Origin: JAVBPA01 sp031549925 | GTDB lineage: Bacteria; Bacillota; Clostridia; Oscillospirales; CAG-272 | Direction: 5' to 3' | DNA: 28,274 nt | Assembly (NCBI GenBank): GCA_031549925.1 | Contig: JAVBPA010000045.1 | Coordinates: 1 to 28,274 of the forward strand | Translations under genes and position numbers: made by a program | In this document: positions 15,781-24,181 of the stretch, piece by piece | Layout: every line of letters starts with the position of its first letter | How positions within the stretch are numbered: the stretch's first letter is position 1 | The notes under the pieces: generated by a model | Told to the model about the DNA's origin: nothing | The model's input: only the letters and a program-made list of their open reading frames with translations | Database searches by the model: none

Positions 15781-16890
15781 TTATTCAACATTGGATTTTA
15801 GATAAGCGTTAATAAATCCGTCTATTTCCCCGTTCATAACAGCGGTAAGATTACCGTCTTCCCATCCTGTCCTATTATCTTTTACTAAAGTATAAGGCAT
15901 AAATACATATGATCGGATTTGAGAACCCCATTCAATATTATTTTTTATTCCTTTGATATCTTCGATTTTTTCCAATTTTTCACGCTGTTTAATTTCAAGC
16001 AATTTTGATTTAAGCATTTTCATCGCAGTATCTTTATTTTGAAATTGGCTGCGTTCGGTTTGGCATCCGACAACAATTCCGGTCGGTATATGAACTATTC
16101 TGATAGCTGAATCTGTTTTGTTTATATGTTGTCCGCCCGCTCCGCTGCTTCTGTGAGCTGTTATTTCAAGATCTTCGTCTTTTATTTCTATTTTCATATC
16201 AGAATCATTAAATTCCGGCATTACTTCAACTGAAGCAAAAGAAGTATGTCTTCTACCAGATGCGTCAAAAGGAGAAACTCTGACTAGTCTGTGCACTCCG
16301 TTTTCGCTTTTTAAATAACCGTAAGCATTAATACCTTCAATTAAAATTACCGCGCTTTTTAAACCGGCTTCTTCACCGTCCAGCCAATCAAGCAATTTAA
16401 CATTATATTTATGTTTTTCTCCCCAACGGACATACATACGGTAAAGCATCATAGCCCAATCCTGAGCTTCAGTCCCGCCCGCTCCCGGATGGAACGACAA
16501 TATCGCATTATTAGCGTCATATTCGCCTGTTAATAATAAAGTTATTCTTTGTTTTTGCTGTTCTTCTTTTAATTTTTTTACATCGTTTACAATTTCGTCA
16601 ACAACGCTCTCATCATTTTCATCGATAGCTATTTCGATAAGTGTCTCAACATCTTCAAGCTGTGAACATAATGAAATATACGATTCGAGTTTATCTTTCA
16701 AAATTTTTATGGATTTAAATATTTTTCCTGATTGATCCGAATCATCCCAAAAATTTTCTGCCATTGTTTGTTTTTCAAGTTCTGCAATTTTTCTTTTTAA
16801 TTCATCAATTTTCAATGATGATCCTAAATCTTCAATCTCTTCTTTTATAAATTGAAGTTCATATTTTGTTTCTTCGAGTTTTAAAATCAT
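15781..16890 (-). CDS. prfB: Peptide chain release factor 2
   Basis: A 369-residue RF2, which ends translation at UGA and UAA stop codons. The anticodon-like tripeptide SPF (VRVSPFDASG) marks it as RF2 rather than RF1. The peptidyl-tRNA hydrolysis motif GGQ is in RSSGAGGQHINK. The ATG at 16890 has a CGGAG ribosome binding site. The region where many prfB genes carry an in-frame UGA and autoregulatory +1 frameshift (near codon 25, here DLGSSLKID) is read straight through in one frame. It lies 31 bases after the pyruvate kinase gene and is probably in the trmK-nif3-pyk transcript. Confidence 0.97.
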   Translation of the reverse strand: MILKLEETKYELQFIKEEIEDLGSSLKIDELKRKIAELEKQTMAENFWDDSDQSGKIFKSIKILKDKLESYISLCSQLEDVETLIEIAIDENDESVVDEIVNDVKKLKEEQQKQRITLLLTGEYDANNAILSFHPGAGGTEAQDWAMMLYRMYVRWGEKHKYNVKLLDWLDGEEAGLKSAVILIEGINAYGYLKSENGVHRLVRVSPFDASGRRHTSFASVEVMPEFNDSDMKIEIKDEDLEITAHRSSGAGGQHINKTDSAIRIVHIPTGIVVGCQTERSQFQNKDTAMKMLKSKLLEIKQREKLEKIEDIKGIKNNIEWGSQIRSYVFMPYTLVKDNRTGWEDGNLTAVMNGEIDGFINAYLKSNVE

Positions 16891-16921
16891 ACTTCTCCGG
16901 ATTTATTATAAAAAATAATTA

Positions 16922-18670
16922 TTAATTTAATATTCCGCTGAATACTATTCCGCGTTCGCCGTCAAGTGTCACCGTAGTCCCGCTGTGCAATATTTTTGAT
17001 GCTCCGGAAGCTCCTATTATCACCGGTATATCAAGTATTTCACCCGCTATAGCCGCATATGAATCAAGCCCTCCGCGTTCGCATATTATACCGCTTGCTA
17101 TTTTTAATATACTTAACAGCTTTTGCGAAACCGAGGGGATAACCAATATATTTCCGTTATGAAAATTATTAATAGCTTCGTCTTCATTCGAACAGACACA
17201 TAATGTTCCGCATACTGTTTTTTTAGATATCCCTGTTCCGATAACAAGTACATTTCCTACAATCTGTACTTTTAACATATTTGTGGTCCCGGATATTCCA
17301 AGAGGAAAACCTCCTGTTATAACTACAATATTACCGTAATCAACTAATTTATTTTTATGGGTCACATTAAGTGCGTGATCGAACAATTCGTCCGTCGATT
17401 GTTTTTCATCAATTAATAAAGGTGTAACCCCCCATGCTAAATTTAAGTGACGGCAGCTTTTTATTTCGGGAGAACAACCTATTATCGGAGTTTGAGGACG
17501 GTAACGACTTAACATACGGGCAGTTTTTCCCGATTTTGTAACTGTTATTATTGCTGCGGCTTTTAAATCCTGAGCCGTCATACATGTCGCATGTGATATA
17601 GCATTTGTAACATTGGGAAAACCGTTTATTTTTGATTCGGAGAACCGTTTTGTATAATCAATATCATTTTCGGTACGGCATGCGATACGCGCCATTGTTT
17701 TCACCGCTTCAAGCGGATATAATCCCGAAGCTGTTTCTCCGGAAAGCATGATAGCGCTTGTTCCATCGTATATAGCATTCGCAATATCTGTTATTTCCGC
17801 TCTTGTGGGACGCGGCTGACGGGTCATTGATTCAAGCATTTGTGTTGCTGTTATAACTTGTTTTCCGTCGTTATAGCAACGGGTTATTATCTTTTTTTGT
17901 ATAATAGGTATGTCTTCCAGCGGAATTTCCGCTCCCAAATCCCCTCTGGCTATCATAATACCATCGGAAACATCAAGTATTTCTTCTATGTTTTCAACGC
18001 CTGCCGCATTTTCTATTTTAGCAATTATCCTTATGTCATAACAGCCCAATTTTTGCAATTCATGACGCATATTAATTATATCTGCCGCGCATTGGGTAAA
18101 TGAAGCCGCTATAAAATCAAAATCTTCTCTGACACCGAAAGCTATATCTTCCAAATCTTTTTCACTTATGAAAGGAAGAGAAATTTTTATTCCAGGAACA
18201 TTTATACTTTTTTTATCGCTCAGTTCTCCTCCGTTTATAACGATACATTTTATTTTTTCAGTGTCAAAACTTTCTATTTTTAATTCGATAAAACCATCGT
18301 CAATCAAAATTGTACCGCCGATTTTTATATCGGTATATAATTTTTCATATGTTATAGAAACACCGTTTTCATCGCCTATTGTATCGTATAAATACAGTGT
18401 AAAAAACTGCCCTGCCTTAATTGATACTTTTTTGTTCCGAAAGCATTTTATTCTTATTTCAGGACCTTTTGTATCAAGCAGTAAAGCTGTGTAAAGATTT
18501 AATTCGTTTCTTATTTTTTTTACGATATCAGCTTTTTTCTTATGGCTTTCATAATCACCGTGTGAAAAATTAAATCTTGCTACATCCATACCGAGAAGAA
18601 TCATTTCGCGAATAGTCTTTTCATCTTCAGAGGAAGGTCCGAGGGTGCATATTATTTTAGTTTTCCGCAT
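16922..18670 (-). CDS. pyk: Pyruvate kinase with C-terminal PEP-utiliser-like domain
   Basis: A 582-residue pyruvate kinase, converting phosphoenolpyruvate and ADP to pyruvate and ATP in glycolysis. The start RKTKIICTLGPSSED, the LLDTKGPEIR loop, IAKIENAAGVENI and the signature MIARGDLGAEIP are all present. Beyond the usual 470 residues is the extra domain found in Bacillus and Clostridium enzymes, related to the phosphohistidine domain of PEP synthase. Its normal GGLTSHAA motif reads GGLDSYAA here, so the usual histidine is tyrosine (about residue 538). The ATG at 18670 lies 15 bases after the nif3-like gene. Confidence 0.97.
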   Translation of the reverse strand: MRKTKIICTLGPSSEDEKTIREMILLGMDVARFNFSHGDYESHKKKADIVKKIRNELNLYTALLLDTKGPEIRIKCFRNKKVSIKAGQFFTLYLYDTIGDENGVSITYEKLYTDIKIGGTILIDDGFIELKIESFDTEKIKCIVINGGELSDKKSINVPGIKISLPFISEKDLEDIAFGVREDFDFIAASFTQCAADIINMRHELQKLGCYDIRIIAKIENAAGVENIEEILDVSDGIMIARGDLGAEIPLEDIPIIQKKIITRCYNDGKQVITATQMLESMTRQPRPTRAEITDIANAIYDGTSAIMLSGETASGLYPLEAVKTMARIACRTENDIDYTKRFSESKINGFPNVTNAISHATCMTAQDLKAAAIITVTKSGKTARMLSRYRPQTPIIGCSPEIKSCRHLNLAWGVTPLLIDEKQSTDELFDHALNVTHKNKLVDYGNIVVITGGFPLGISGTTNMLKVQIVGNVLVIGTGISKKTVCGTLCVCSNEDEAINNFHNGNILVIPSVSQKLLSILKIASGIICERGGLDSYAAIAGEILDIPVIIGASGASKILHSGTTVTLDGERGIVFSGILN

Positions 18671-18685
18671 AACAAACCCATATAT

Positions 18686-19414
18686 TTACATAAATATTGT
18701 TTCTATTTTAATTTCACTATATTCTTTTTTTATTATATCACAAAATAATTCCGCTGCGTGTTTTTCCGTGTGATAATGACCAGCGGCAATAACATTTAAA
18801 CCCATTTCACCGCATTCGAGCATAGTATGATATTTTATTTCACCGGTTACCAAAGTATCAGTTCCGTTTTTTAACGCTTCTTCTATATAGTCGCCGCTCG
18901 AACCGCTTATTACTGCGATTTTATACGAATAACCGTTTGAATTTACCGATTCAAGAATTTCACAATTTAACTTATCTTTTATATATTCTATATAATTTTC
19001 GAATTTGGTTTTGGTTTTTAAATAACCTATTCTTCCGCAATTTTCCGCAAAATTATACACTTTTTCGAGACCGCATATTTTTGCAAGTTTACAATTAATT
19101 CCGTTTTCTACTATATCCATTCTTGTGTGAAAAGACATAACAGATATATCGTTTTTTATAAGTCCTATTAGCTTAGGCGAAGTTATTTCGGATAACGGTT
19201 TAAAAATTAAAGAATGATGCGAAATAATAACATCTGTTTTATTTTCAATCGCATAATTACATACGGCAGGCGTAACATCGAGTGTACATATAATTTTTTT
19301 TACTTCTTTTTTTGCATCAGGACATAACTGTAATCCGTCTTTATCCCAGTCGAGCGATAATGAGGAAGGAATTTTATTTTCCATGTATTCATACAAATCT
19401 TTAACAGTAACCAT
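18686..19414 (-). CDS. Nif3-like dinuclear metal centre protein
   Basis: A 242-residue protein of the Nif3/YqfO/YbgI family, without the PII-like insert found in Bacillus YqfO. The metal ligands are visible: the His pair in DVIISHHSLIF, His and Asp in MSFHTRMDIVENG, and the C-terminal AGHYHTEKHAAE. Members form toroidal hexamers with a two-metal site. Their biochemical role is unsettled, with GTP cyclohydrolase 1 type 2 and tRNA-related roles proposed. The start at 19414 overlaps the trmK stop by 14 bases and has a CGGAG ribosome binding site (complement of 19421-19425). The trmK-nif3 pair is a conserved Firmicutes arrangement. Confidence 0.93.
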   Translation of the reverse strand: MVTVKDLYEYMENKIPSSLSLDWDKDGLQLCPDAKKEVKKIICTLDVTPAVCNYAIENKTDVIISHHSLIFKPLSEITSPKLIGLIKNDISVMSFHTRMDIVENGINCKLAKICGLEKVYNFAENCGRIGYLKTKTKFENYIEYIKDKLNCEILESVNSNGYSYKIAVISGSSGDYIEEALKNGTDTLVTGEIKYHTMLECGEMGLNVIAAGHYHTEKHAAELFCDIIKKEYSEIKIETIFM

Positions 19415-20093
19415 CTAATACTCCGCATAAATCATTTTTTATCCGTTCTTCTTCCGATGTATCAAGTGAAGCTCTCTTCATCCCATTGATTTTTATCTGT
19501 TGCAATTTTATATGATTAATTACATGCTCACGTAAATTATCAGAATTGTTATCAATGTTATATTTTCCGATTAAAAGTTCCGTTTTGGTATAATATTGAT
19601 TTTCACCGCTGTATGAAGCGTATATAATTTCATATATTTTACCGCTTGTTTTTTCATAAACAAGTTTTTCGCATAATACCTGATAACCGTTTTGCGATAA
19701 ATAATAACGTAAACTTTCGGATTTTGTCATAGGCTGCAATATTAATTTTACATTAGGATTTTTTATATAATCCGAACCTGACAATATATCGCAAATTAAT
19801 TCCCCGCCCATTCCCGCTATTATTATATCGTCGGGGCAATCAATTTCCAGTCCTAGTAATCCTTTTGCCAATTTTAGATTTATTATTTCAGATAATTTAT
19901 ATTTATCAACACATTTTTTTGCTTTAGCAATCGGTCCTTGAGCTATATCGGAAGCAATAATTTTTTGTGGATTTTTTTCTTTTGCGATTTTAACGGATAA
20001 AAGACAATGATCGCACCCTACATCTGCTATTGTTTTATTTTCCCTAACAAACGAAACTACGGCTTCGAGACGGGGGCTTAATTTTAAATTCAT
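19401..20093 (-). CDS. trmK: tRNA (adenine(22)-N1)-methyltransferase
   Basis: A 230-residue class I SAM-dependent methyltransferase that makes m1A22 in tRNA. Family marks are the start LKLSPRLEAVVSFV, the SAM-binding loop IADVGCDHCLLSVKIA, the second motif IIASDIAQGPI, and the IAGMGGELI segment followed by LILQPMTKSESLRYYL. The length matches Bacillus YqfN/TrmK. The ATG at 20093 lacks a strong ribosome binding site. Upstream is a terminator for the DUF1858 gene, and no separate promoter could be read, so some transcription may be readthrough. It overlaps the nif3-like gene. Confidence 0.94.
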   Translation of the reverse strand: MNLKLSPRLEAVVSFVRENKTIADVGCDHCLLSVKIAKEKNPQKIIASDIAQGPIAKAKKCVDKYKLSEIINLKLAKGLLGLEIDCPDDIIIAGMGGELICDILSGSDYIKNPNVKLILQPMTKSESLRYYLSQNGYQVLCEKLVYEKTSGKIYEIIYASYSGENQYYTKTELLIGKYNIDNNSDNLREHVINHIKLQQIKINGMKRASLDTSEEERIKNDLCGVLDGYC

Positions 20094-20124
20094 TTAAATA
20101 TATTATTTTTAATAAAATCTCAGA

Positions 20125-20154
20125 AAAAACGGCGGACAAACGCCCGCCTTCTTT
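20125..20154 (-). terminator. Rho-independent terminator after the DUF1858 gene
   Basis: GGCGG (20131-20135) pairs with CCGCC (20144-20148). On the - strand the stem is followed by GTTTTTT. On the + strand a T-rich run also follows. It separates the DUF1858 gene from trmK. Confidence 0.8.
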
Positions 20155-20162
20155 TTGAACTT

Positions 20163-20363
20163 CTACTTTGTGGAAAAATAATCGTTGATTTTATCTACCA
20201 GTTCGTCAGCGTCTGTTCCGTGAACCATGCAAGCATCTTCTATCGATTCGCCTCTTGAAGCCGGACAGCCAAGACAATGCATTCCAATTTCGAGAAAAAA
20301 TTCCGCGGTATCTATATCATAATCTAAAACATCGCCGATAATTGTTTCTTTTGTAACTACCAT
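20163..20363 (-). CDS. DUF1858 (hybrid-cluster-associated redox disulfide) protein
   Basis: A 66-residue soluble protein matching DUF1858. It has the start VTKETIIGDVLDYD, the redox pair C30-x-x-C33 in GMHCLGCPASRGES, then IEDACMVHGTDADELV with a third cysteine at 45. The family occurs alone or fused to hybrid cluster and related redox proteins; its role in thiol redox chemistry is inferred from the CxxC motif. A CGGAGG ribosome binding site precedes the ATG, and the gene has a consensus promoter and its own terminator, so it is a strong single-gene unit. Confidence 0.92.
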   Translation of the reverse strand: MVVTKETIIGDVLDYDIDTAEFFLEIGMHCLGCPASRGESIEDACMVHGTDADELVDKINDYFSTK

Positions 20364-20398
20364 ACAAACCTCCGTTTTTTTTGTGATATTATACTTTA

Positions 20399-20427
20399 AT
20401 TATATATATCAAAAATATTATTGTCAA
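20399..20427 (-). promoter_or_regulatory. Consensus promoter for the DUF1858 gene
   Basis: Read on the - strand: -35 TTGACA (complement of 20422-20427), a 17-base spacer, and -10 TATAAT (complement of 20399-20404). The leader is about 30 nt. Confidence 0.85.
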
Positions 20428-20467
20428 TGGATATAATTAATATTCTTTATTAATTTTATGTTTTCTC

Positions 20468-20496
20468 TTGAAATAGAAATATTTTCATATTATAAT
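20468..20496 (+). promoter_or_regulatory. Promoter for the HIT/CE15 pair
   Basis: -35 TTGAAA at 20468-20473, a 17-base spacer, and -10 TATAAT at 20491-20496. It is divergent from the DUF1858 promoter. Confidence 0.8.
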
Positions 20497-20536
20497 ATTT
20501 ATATAAAATATTAACTTGAAATTGAGGTAAATATAT

Positions 20537-20866
20537 ATGGATTGTTTATTTTGTTCTATAAAAGAAGGAAAAATACCTTCTAAAAAAGTGTATGAGGATG
20601 ATAATATATTAGCCTTTTATGATATAAAACCGCAAGCCCCTGTGCATATTATATGTATTCCGAAGTTTCACATCGATTCATTAGATAAAATAAACGACGG
20701 CAATATTGAATATATAAGTTATTTAATAAAAATGATACCTAAAATAGCGGCATTAACCGGAATCACAAACGGATACAGAATAATATCAAACTGCGGTCGC
20801 GACGGAGGACAAACTGTAGATCATTTGCATTTCCATCTTCTCGGAGGAACTAAACTCGACAATTAA
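20537..20866 (+). CDS. HIT-family (HinT-like) nucleotide-binding hydrolase
   Basis: A 109-residue histidine triad protein. The triad HLHFH is at residues 96-100 in QTVDHLHFHLLGG, and the start MDCLFCSIKEGKIPSKKVYED with Cys3 and Cys6 matches HinT proteins that bind zinc. HinT enzymes hydrolyse purine nucleoside phosphoramidates. GAGG at 20524-20527 supports the ATG. The CE15-like gene follows after 28 bases and shares the transcript. Confidence 0.95.
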   Translation: MDCLFCSIKEGKIPSKKVYEDDNILAFYDIKPQAPVHIICIPKFHIDSLDKINDGNIEYISYLIKMIPKIAALTGITNGYRIISNCGRDGGQTVDHLHFHLLGGTKLDN

Positions 20867-20894
20867 TATATAAAAATAAGAACGGAGGTCTGTA

Positions 20895-22007
20895 ATGTTT
20901 ATCGAAAACGAACTCGTAAAAAGAAATATACCGAAGCCAATAAATCAAGAACAAGAAAAAGATAAAATTATAACGGAAAATGATTGGAAAAAATACAGAG
21001 AAGATATTATAGAAATATTATCTCGGAATGAATACGGTCATATACCTCCATCCGTTCCGGTGACATATGAAATAACTTCGCATAATAAAAATGATTATGC
21101 CGGTAAAGTCGAATATACTTCCGTAAATTTAAGGATAAATATACCGAATTCAATATTTTTATTGCCTCTTCATGTTTTCATTCCAAATCGTCCGCGTCAA
21201 GCTAATCCCGATAAAAAATTGCCTTTATTACTTCATATTGCTTTTCGCGAAGAAATCCCTGACCGTTATATGCCGGTTGAAGAAATAACAGACAGAGGAT
21301 ATATCTTAGCAAGTTTTTGTTATAACAATGTAACTTCTGACGCAAACGATGGCTTCAGATCTGGTATTGCTTCAATGTATGACAGAAGAAGTAATGATTG
21401 GGGTAAAATATCAATGTGGGCTTTTGCCGCAAGCAGAGCTCTTGATTATTTACTTACATTAAACGATGTGGACAGCGAAGCCGCAGCCGTTATAGGACAT
21501 TCAAGACTGGGAAAAACATCGTTATGGTGCGGTGCAAACGACGAGAGATTCAAATTTGTCATATCAAACGATTCCGGTTGTTCGGGCGGAGCTATAACAA
21601 GAAGCAAAACCGGAGAACATATATCGGATATCACAAAAAATTTTTCATACTGGTTCTGTGAAAATTACAAGAATTATGCGGATAATGAAGAAAATATGCC
21701 TTTTGATCAGCATTTTTTACTCGCCGCATGTGCTCCGCGTTATGTTATAATCGGAACAGCTCAGGAAGATAACTGGGCTGATCCGAATTCCGAATTTTTA
21801 TCAGCTTATGCCGCATCAAAAATATATGAAAAACTCGGTTATAACGGGTTGATCTCCGAAGACAGATATCCTTTACCGGGTGATATATATCACGGAGGAA
21901 ATATCGGATTCCACATGAGAACGGGAGGACATTTTTTATCACGCGAAGACTGGAATTATTACATGGATTTTATTGACAAAAAATTACAAAGAAGCGGTCG
22001 CTTTTAA
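20895..22007 (+). CDS. CE15-like alpha/beta-hydrolase esterase (glucuronoyl esterase type)
   Basis: A 370-residue alpha/beta-hydrolase resembling carbohydrate esterase family 15. The nucleophile elbow is GHSRLGKTSLW with Ser203. SNDSGCSGGAI follows, then FDQHFLLAACAPRYVIIGTAQEDNWADP, and the catalytic His346 is in RTGGHFLS. CE15 enzymes split ester links between glucuronic acid of xylan and lignin alcohols. The acidic triad member is not assigned here. There is no signal peptide, unlike most CE15 enzymes, so it probably works inside the cell on a sugar ester. GGAGG at 20884-20888 fixes the ATG. A role with the HIT gene is not apparent; the two may only share a promoter. Confidence 0.75.
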   Translation: MFIENELVKRNIPKPINQEQEKDKIITENDWKKYREDIIEILSRNEYGHIPPSVPVTYEITSHNKNDYAGKVEYTSVNLRINIPNSIFLLPLHVFIPNRPRQANPDKKLPLLLHIAFREEIPDRYMPVEEITDRGYILASFCYNNVTSDANDGFRSGIASMYDRRSNDWGKISMWAFAASRALDYLLTLNDVDSEAAAVIGHSRLGKTSLWCGANDERFKFVISNDSGCSGGAITRSKTGEHISDITKNFSYWFCENYKNYADNEENMPFDQHFLLAACAPRYVIIGTAQEDNWADPNSEFLSAYAASKIYEKLGYNGLISEDRYPLPGDIYHGGNIGFHMRTGGHFLSREDWNYYMDFIDKKLQRSGRF

Positions 22008-22065
22008 AAAAGCTCCGCAAAACTTTTAAATTAGTCATTTTTTTAACGTTTTTACGGGGCTTTTT
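22006..22065 (+). terminator. Long-loop terminator between convergent genes
   Basis: AAAAAGCTCCG (22007-22017) pairs with CGGGGCTTTTT (22055-22065), with one G-T pair. The loop of about 37 bases is long, and more T follows. It sits between the CE15-like gene and the convergent SCIFF maturase. Confidence 0.65.
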
Positions 22066-22072
22066 ATTTTTA

Positions 22073-23446
22073 TTAACAGTTTTCATTTTCAGCTTCCGCG
22101 GCTTTTATCGCCAAAGCACACTCGACACGTTTTTTTTCAAGCTCACAGCCTAATTTATATTGCCCGTCAGTATTTTTATTGAATTTATAACTGTTAGCGG
22201 CACATCCTCCGCCGCAAAAATATTTAGCCCAGCATTTTTTACAATGTTCCATTGTCATAATGTTACAGCATGAAAATTGTTTTTGTATTTCTGTATTAAA
22301 ATCATCTTCCGAAACATTACCCATTTTGTATTCCGGATAACCTACAAACTGATGACAGGGGTATATATCTCCTTCCGGTGTTACAGCGACATATTCGCTT
22401 CCCGAACCGCATCCTTTAACCCTTTTATAAACGCAGGGACCGCCGTCCAAATCAATAATAAAGTGGAAAAAGGTAAAGCCTTTGTTTTCGTTTTTACGTT
22501 TTATCATTTCGGCAGATAATTTGTCGTATTCCAAAAACAATTGCGGAAGATCTGATTCAGTTAAAGCAAGCGGATCGTTATTATCCAAAACAACAGGTTC
22601 TACTGAAATATTATCAAATCCGATATCTGCTAAGTGAATAACATCACTTGCAAAATCTTTATTTTTTTGTGTATATGTACCCCTGACATACCAATCAGAA
22701 GTTCTTTCGGATATTAATTTTTTGTATTTGGGAATTATATCTTCGTATGACCCGCTTCCGTCTTCATATATACGGACTTCGTCATTAATAATTTTTCTTC
22801 CGTCGATTGACAGAACTGCGTTTGACATATTTTCGTTTATAAATTTTATACTTTCGTCATCAAGCAGCGAACCATTTGTTGTTATCGTGAAACGGATATT
22901 TTTTTTGTATTGCTTTTCGGCTTCTCTTCCGTATTCGACAAGCTTTTTAACAGTATCAAAATTTAATAGAGGTTCCCCTCCAAAGAAATCCAGTTCCAGA
23001 TTTTTAATATATCCGGATTTTTTCAAAAGAAAATCAATCGCTTTTTTCCCGGTTTCAAACGACATTAAGCTTCTGTCTCTGTTGTAACTTCCCTTTTCAG
23101 CAAAACAATATTTGCATCTCATATTACAGTCATGAGAAATGTGCAGACAAATTGATTTAACTAAATTCGAAGATTTCGCATAACCGAGAACTTGTTCGTT
23201 TTCGTCCCAATCGGCTGAAAAAAGCAATTCATCTTTATATAATGAATATATTTCATCATATGCTTCATCTATTTCTTCTTTTGTATACTTTTTTAATTCA
23301 GAATAAACTTCGTTTTTACACTTTTCAGCTAGAGGGGGATTTATATATTTTATTAAGTCATATACTATATCAGAAACAACGTGAACAGCCCCGCTCGGAG
23401 CGTCAAGGATTATATTGTAATTATTGTTTTTAAAATAATGTATCAT
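22073..23446 (-). CDS. scfB: SCIFF peptide maturase (radical SAM, SPASM/Twitch-type)
   Basis: A 457-residue radical SAM enzyme that forms thioether cross-links in the SCIFF ranthipeptide. The N-terminal 80 residues are the peptide-recognition (RRE-like) region (MIHYFKNNNYNIILD...). The [4Fe-4S]-SAM motif is C107-x3-C111-x2-C114 (CNMRCKYC), followed by LDFFGGEPLLNF. The C-terminus holds the cysteines for auxiliary clusters: GCGSGSEYVAVTPEGDIYPC, then EHCKKCWAKYFCGGGC, then GCELEKKR. Characterised relatives are CteB and Tte1186. The peptide gene lies 55 bases upstream on the same strand, separated by a hairpin. The ATG at 23446 has no good ribosome binding site, suggesting low translation relative to the peptide. 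secD/secF, often next in this cluster, do not follow. Confidence 0.96.
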   Translation of the reverse strand: MIHYFKNNNYNIILDAPSGAVHVVSDIVYDLIKYINPPLAEKCKNEVYSELKKYTKEEIDEAYDEIYSLYKDELLFSADWDENEQVLGYAKSSNLVKSICLHISHDCNMRCKYCFAEKGSYNRDRSLMSFETGKKAIDFLLKKSGYIKNLELDFFGGEPLLNFDTVKKLVEYGREAEKQYKKNIRFTITTNGSLLDDESIKFINENMSNAVLSIDGRKIINDEVRIYEDGSGSYEDIIPKYKKLISERTSDWYVRGTYTQKNKDFASDVIHLADIGFDNISVEPVVLDNNDPLALTESDLPQLFLEYDKLSAEMIKRKNENKGFTFFHFIIDLDGGPCVYKRVKGCGSGSEYVAVTPEGDIYPCHQFVGYPEYKMGNVSEDDFNTEIQKQFSCCNIMTMEHCKKCWAKYFCGGGCAANSYKFNKNTDGQYKLGCELEKKRVECALAIKAAEAENENC

Positions 23447-23470
23447 AATTTTTATTAAAACGTGAAAACA

Positions 23471-23488
23471 GCGGGATTTTCTTCCCGC
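23471..23488 (-). terminator. Hairpin between the SCIFF peptide and maturase genes (partial terminator or stabiliser)
   Basis: GCGGGA (23471-23476) and TCCCGC (23483-23488) form a perfect 6-bp stem with a 6-base loop. On the - strand it is followed by TGTTTTCACGTTTTAA, an interrupted T run. This suits partial termination or mRNA 3'-end protection, giving more peptide than enzyme. Confidence 0.65.
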
Positions 23489-23501
23489 CGTATATCAGAA
23501 T

Positions 23502-23660
23502 TTATTTTTTTGTATTTTTAGATTTGTTTTCGCACTTCTGATTTGCTACTGTACAGGAAGTTTTACATGCCGACTGGCAGGAAGCCTGACATTCGCCGCA
23601 GCCCGCACCTACTGCTTTTTTAGAATATGTAGATTTATTTATCGTTTTTATGTTTTTCAT
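23502..23660 (-). CDS. scfA: SCIFF ranthipeptide precursor (six cysteines in forty-five residues)
   Basis: A 52-residue peptide, translated from the - strand: MKNIKTINKSTYSKKAVGAG followed by CGECQASCQSACKTSCTVAN and QKCENKSKNTKK. Six cysteines lie at 21, 24, 28, 32, 36 and 43, the SCIFF pattern. The leader MKNIKTIN is also typical. The maturase should join cysteines to non-alpha carbons of downstream residues; Cys32 and Thr37 match the pair I recall as cross-linked in the C. thermocellum peptide CteA. AAGGAA (complement of 23667-23672) precedes the ATG. The gene lies between the TIGR04086 gene and the maturase. Its function in this organism is unknown; ranthipeptides in clostridia have been linked to population-level regulation. 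Confidence 0.95.
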   Translation of the reverse strand: MKNIKTINKSTYSKKAVGAGCGECQASCQSACKTSCTVANQKCENKSKNTKK

Positions 23661-23681
23661 TTTTATTTCCTTCCAAAATAA

Positions 23682-24125
23682 CTATAATTGATTTAAATAT
23701 TTTTTTCTTATATTATCTCTGTTCTTTTTAGGAGATATTTTTTTTGATTTTTTATAAGAACCCAAAAACCCGCCGGCAGAAGATATTAAAATCGCAACAA
23801 TATTTAATATCATTTTAAAAATGAAGCTTTTTTCGCCTTGAAATAATAAAGAAATCAAAAAAATAAATATTGTATATACTATCCCAGCCGCCGCTCCGGG
23901 CAAAATTCCGTTTATGGAATCATCATATCTCATAAACATTTTTGCACATAAAAAGCCCGCGGTTAAAGCTCCGATAAAAAATATAGAATATGCGAACAAA
24001 GACAAAAACTTTTGGGGATCAGTTAAACCCAAAGATATCATATTTACGATAAGCATCAGCACAAACACTACAAAATAAGCAAGCGCTGTCGCTATTAATA
24101 CATTCAAGAACGACTTAATATTCAT
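23682..24125 (-). CDS. TIGR04086-family membrane protein (SCIFF-associated)
   Basis: A 147-residue integral membrane protein with four predicted helices (starting near residues 6, 41, 73 and 103), no charged catalytic motif, and a strongly basic tail (KKSKKISPKKNRDNIRKKYL). Size, topology and position between yajC and the SCIFF peptide fit TIGR04086, a family of unknown function (Bacillus YrzE-like). The frame opens at an ATG at 24143 with no ribosome binding site. GGGTGGT just before the ATG at 24125 makes that the likelier start. It could help export or anchor the ranthipeptide, but that is only inferred from conserved position. Confidence 0.8.
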   Translation of the reverse strand: MNIKSFLNVLIATALAYFVVFVLMLIVNMISLGLTDPQKFLSLFAYSIFFIGALTAGFLCAKMFMRYDDSINGILPGAAAGIVYTIFIFLISLLFQGEKSFIFKMILNIVAILISSAGGFLGSYKKSKKISPKKNRDNIRKKYLNQL

Positions 24126-24181
24126 CGAAACCACCCTATACATTTAATAATTTAATAAATATATATGCGGTCCAATAAAAT

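Noticed and set aside
18168..18494. Antisense open frame of 108 codons inside pyruvate kinase
   Set aside because: It lies opposite a well-conserved enzyme, with no start signals or recognisable motif.
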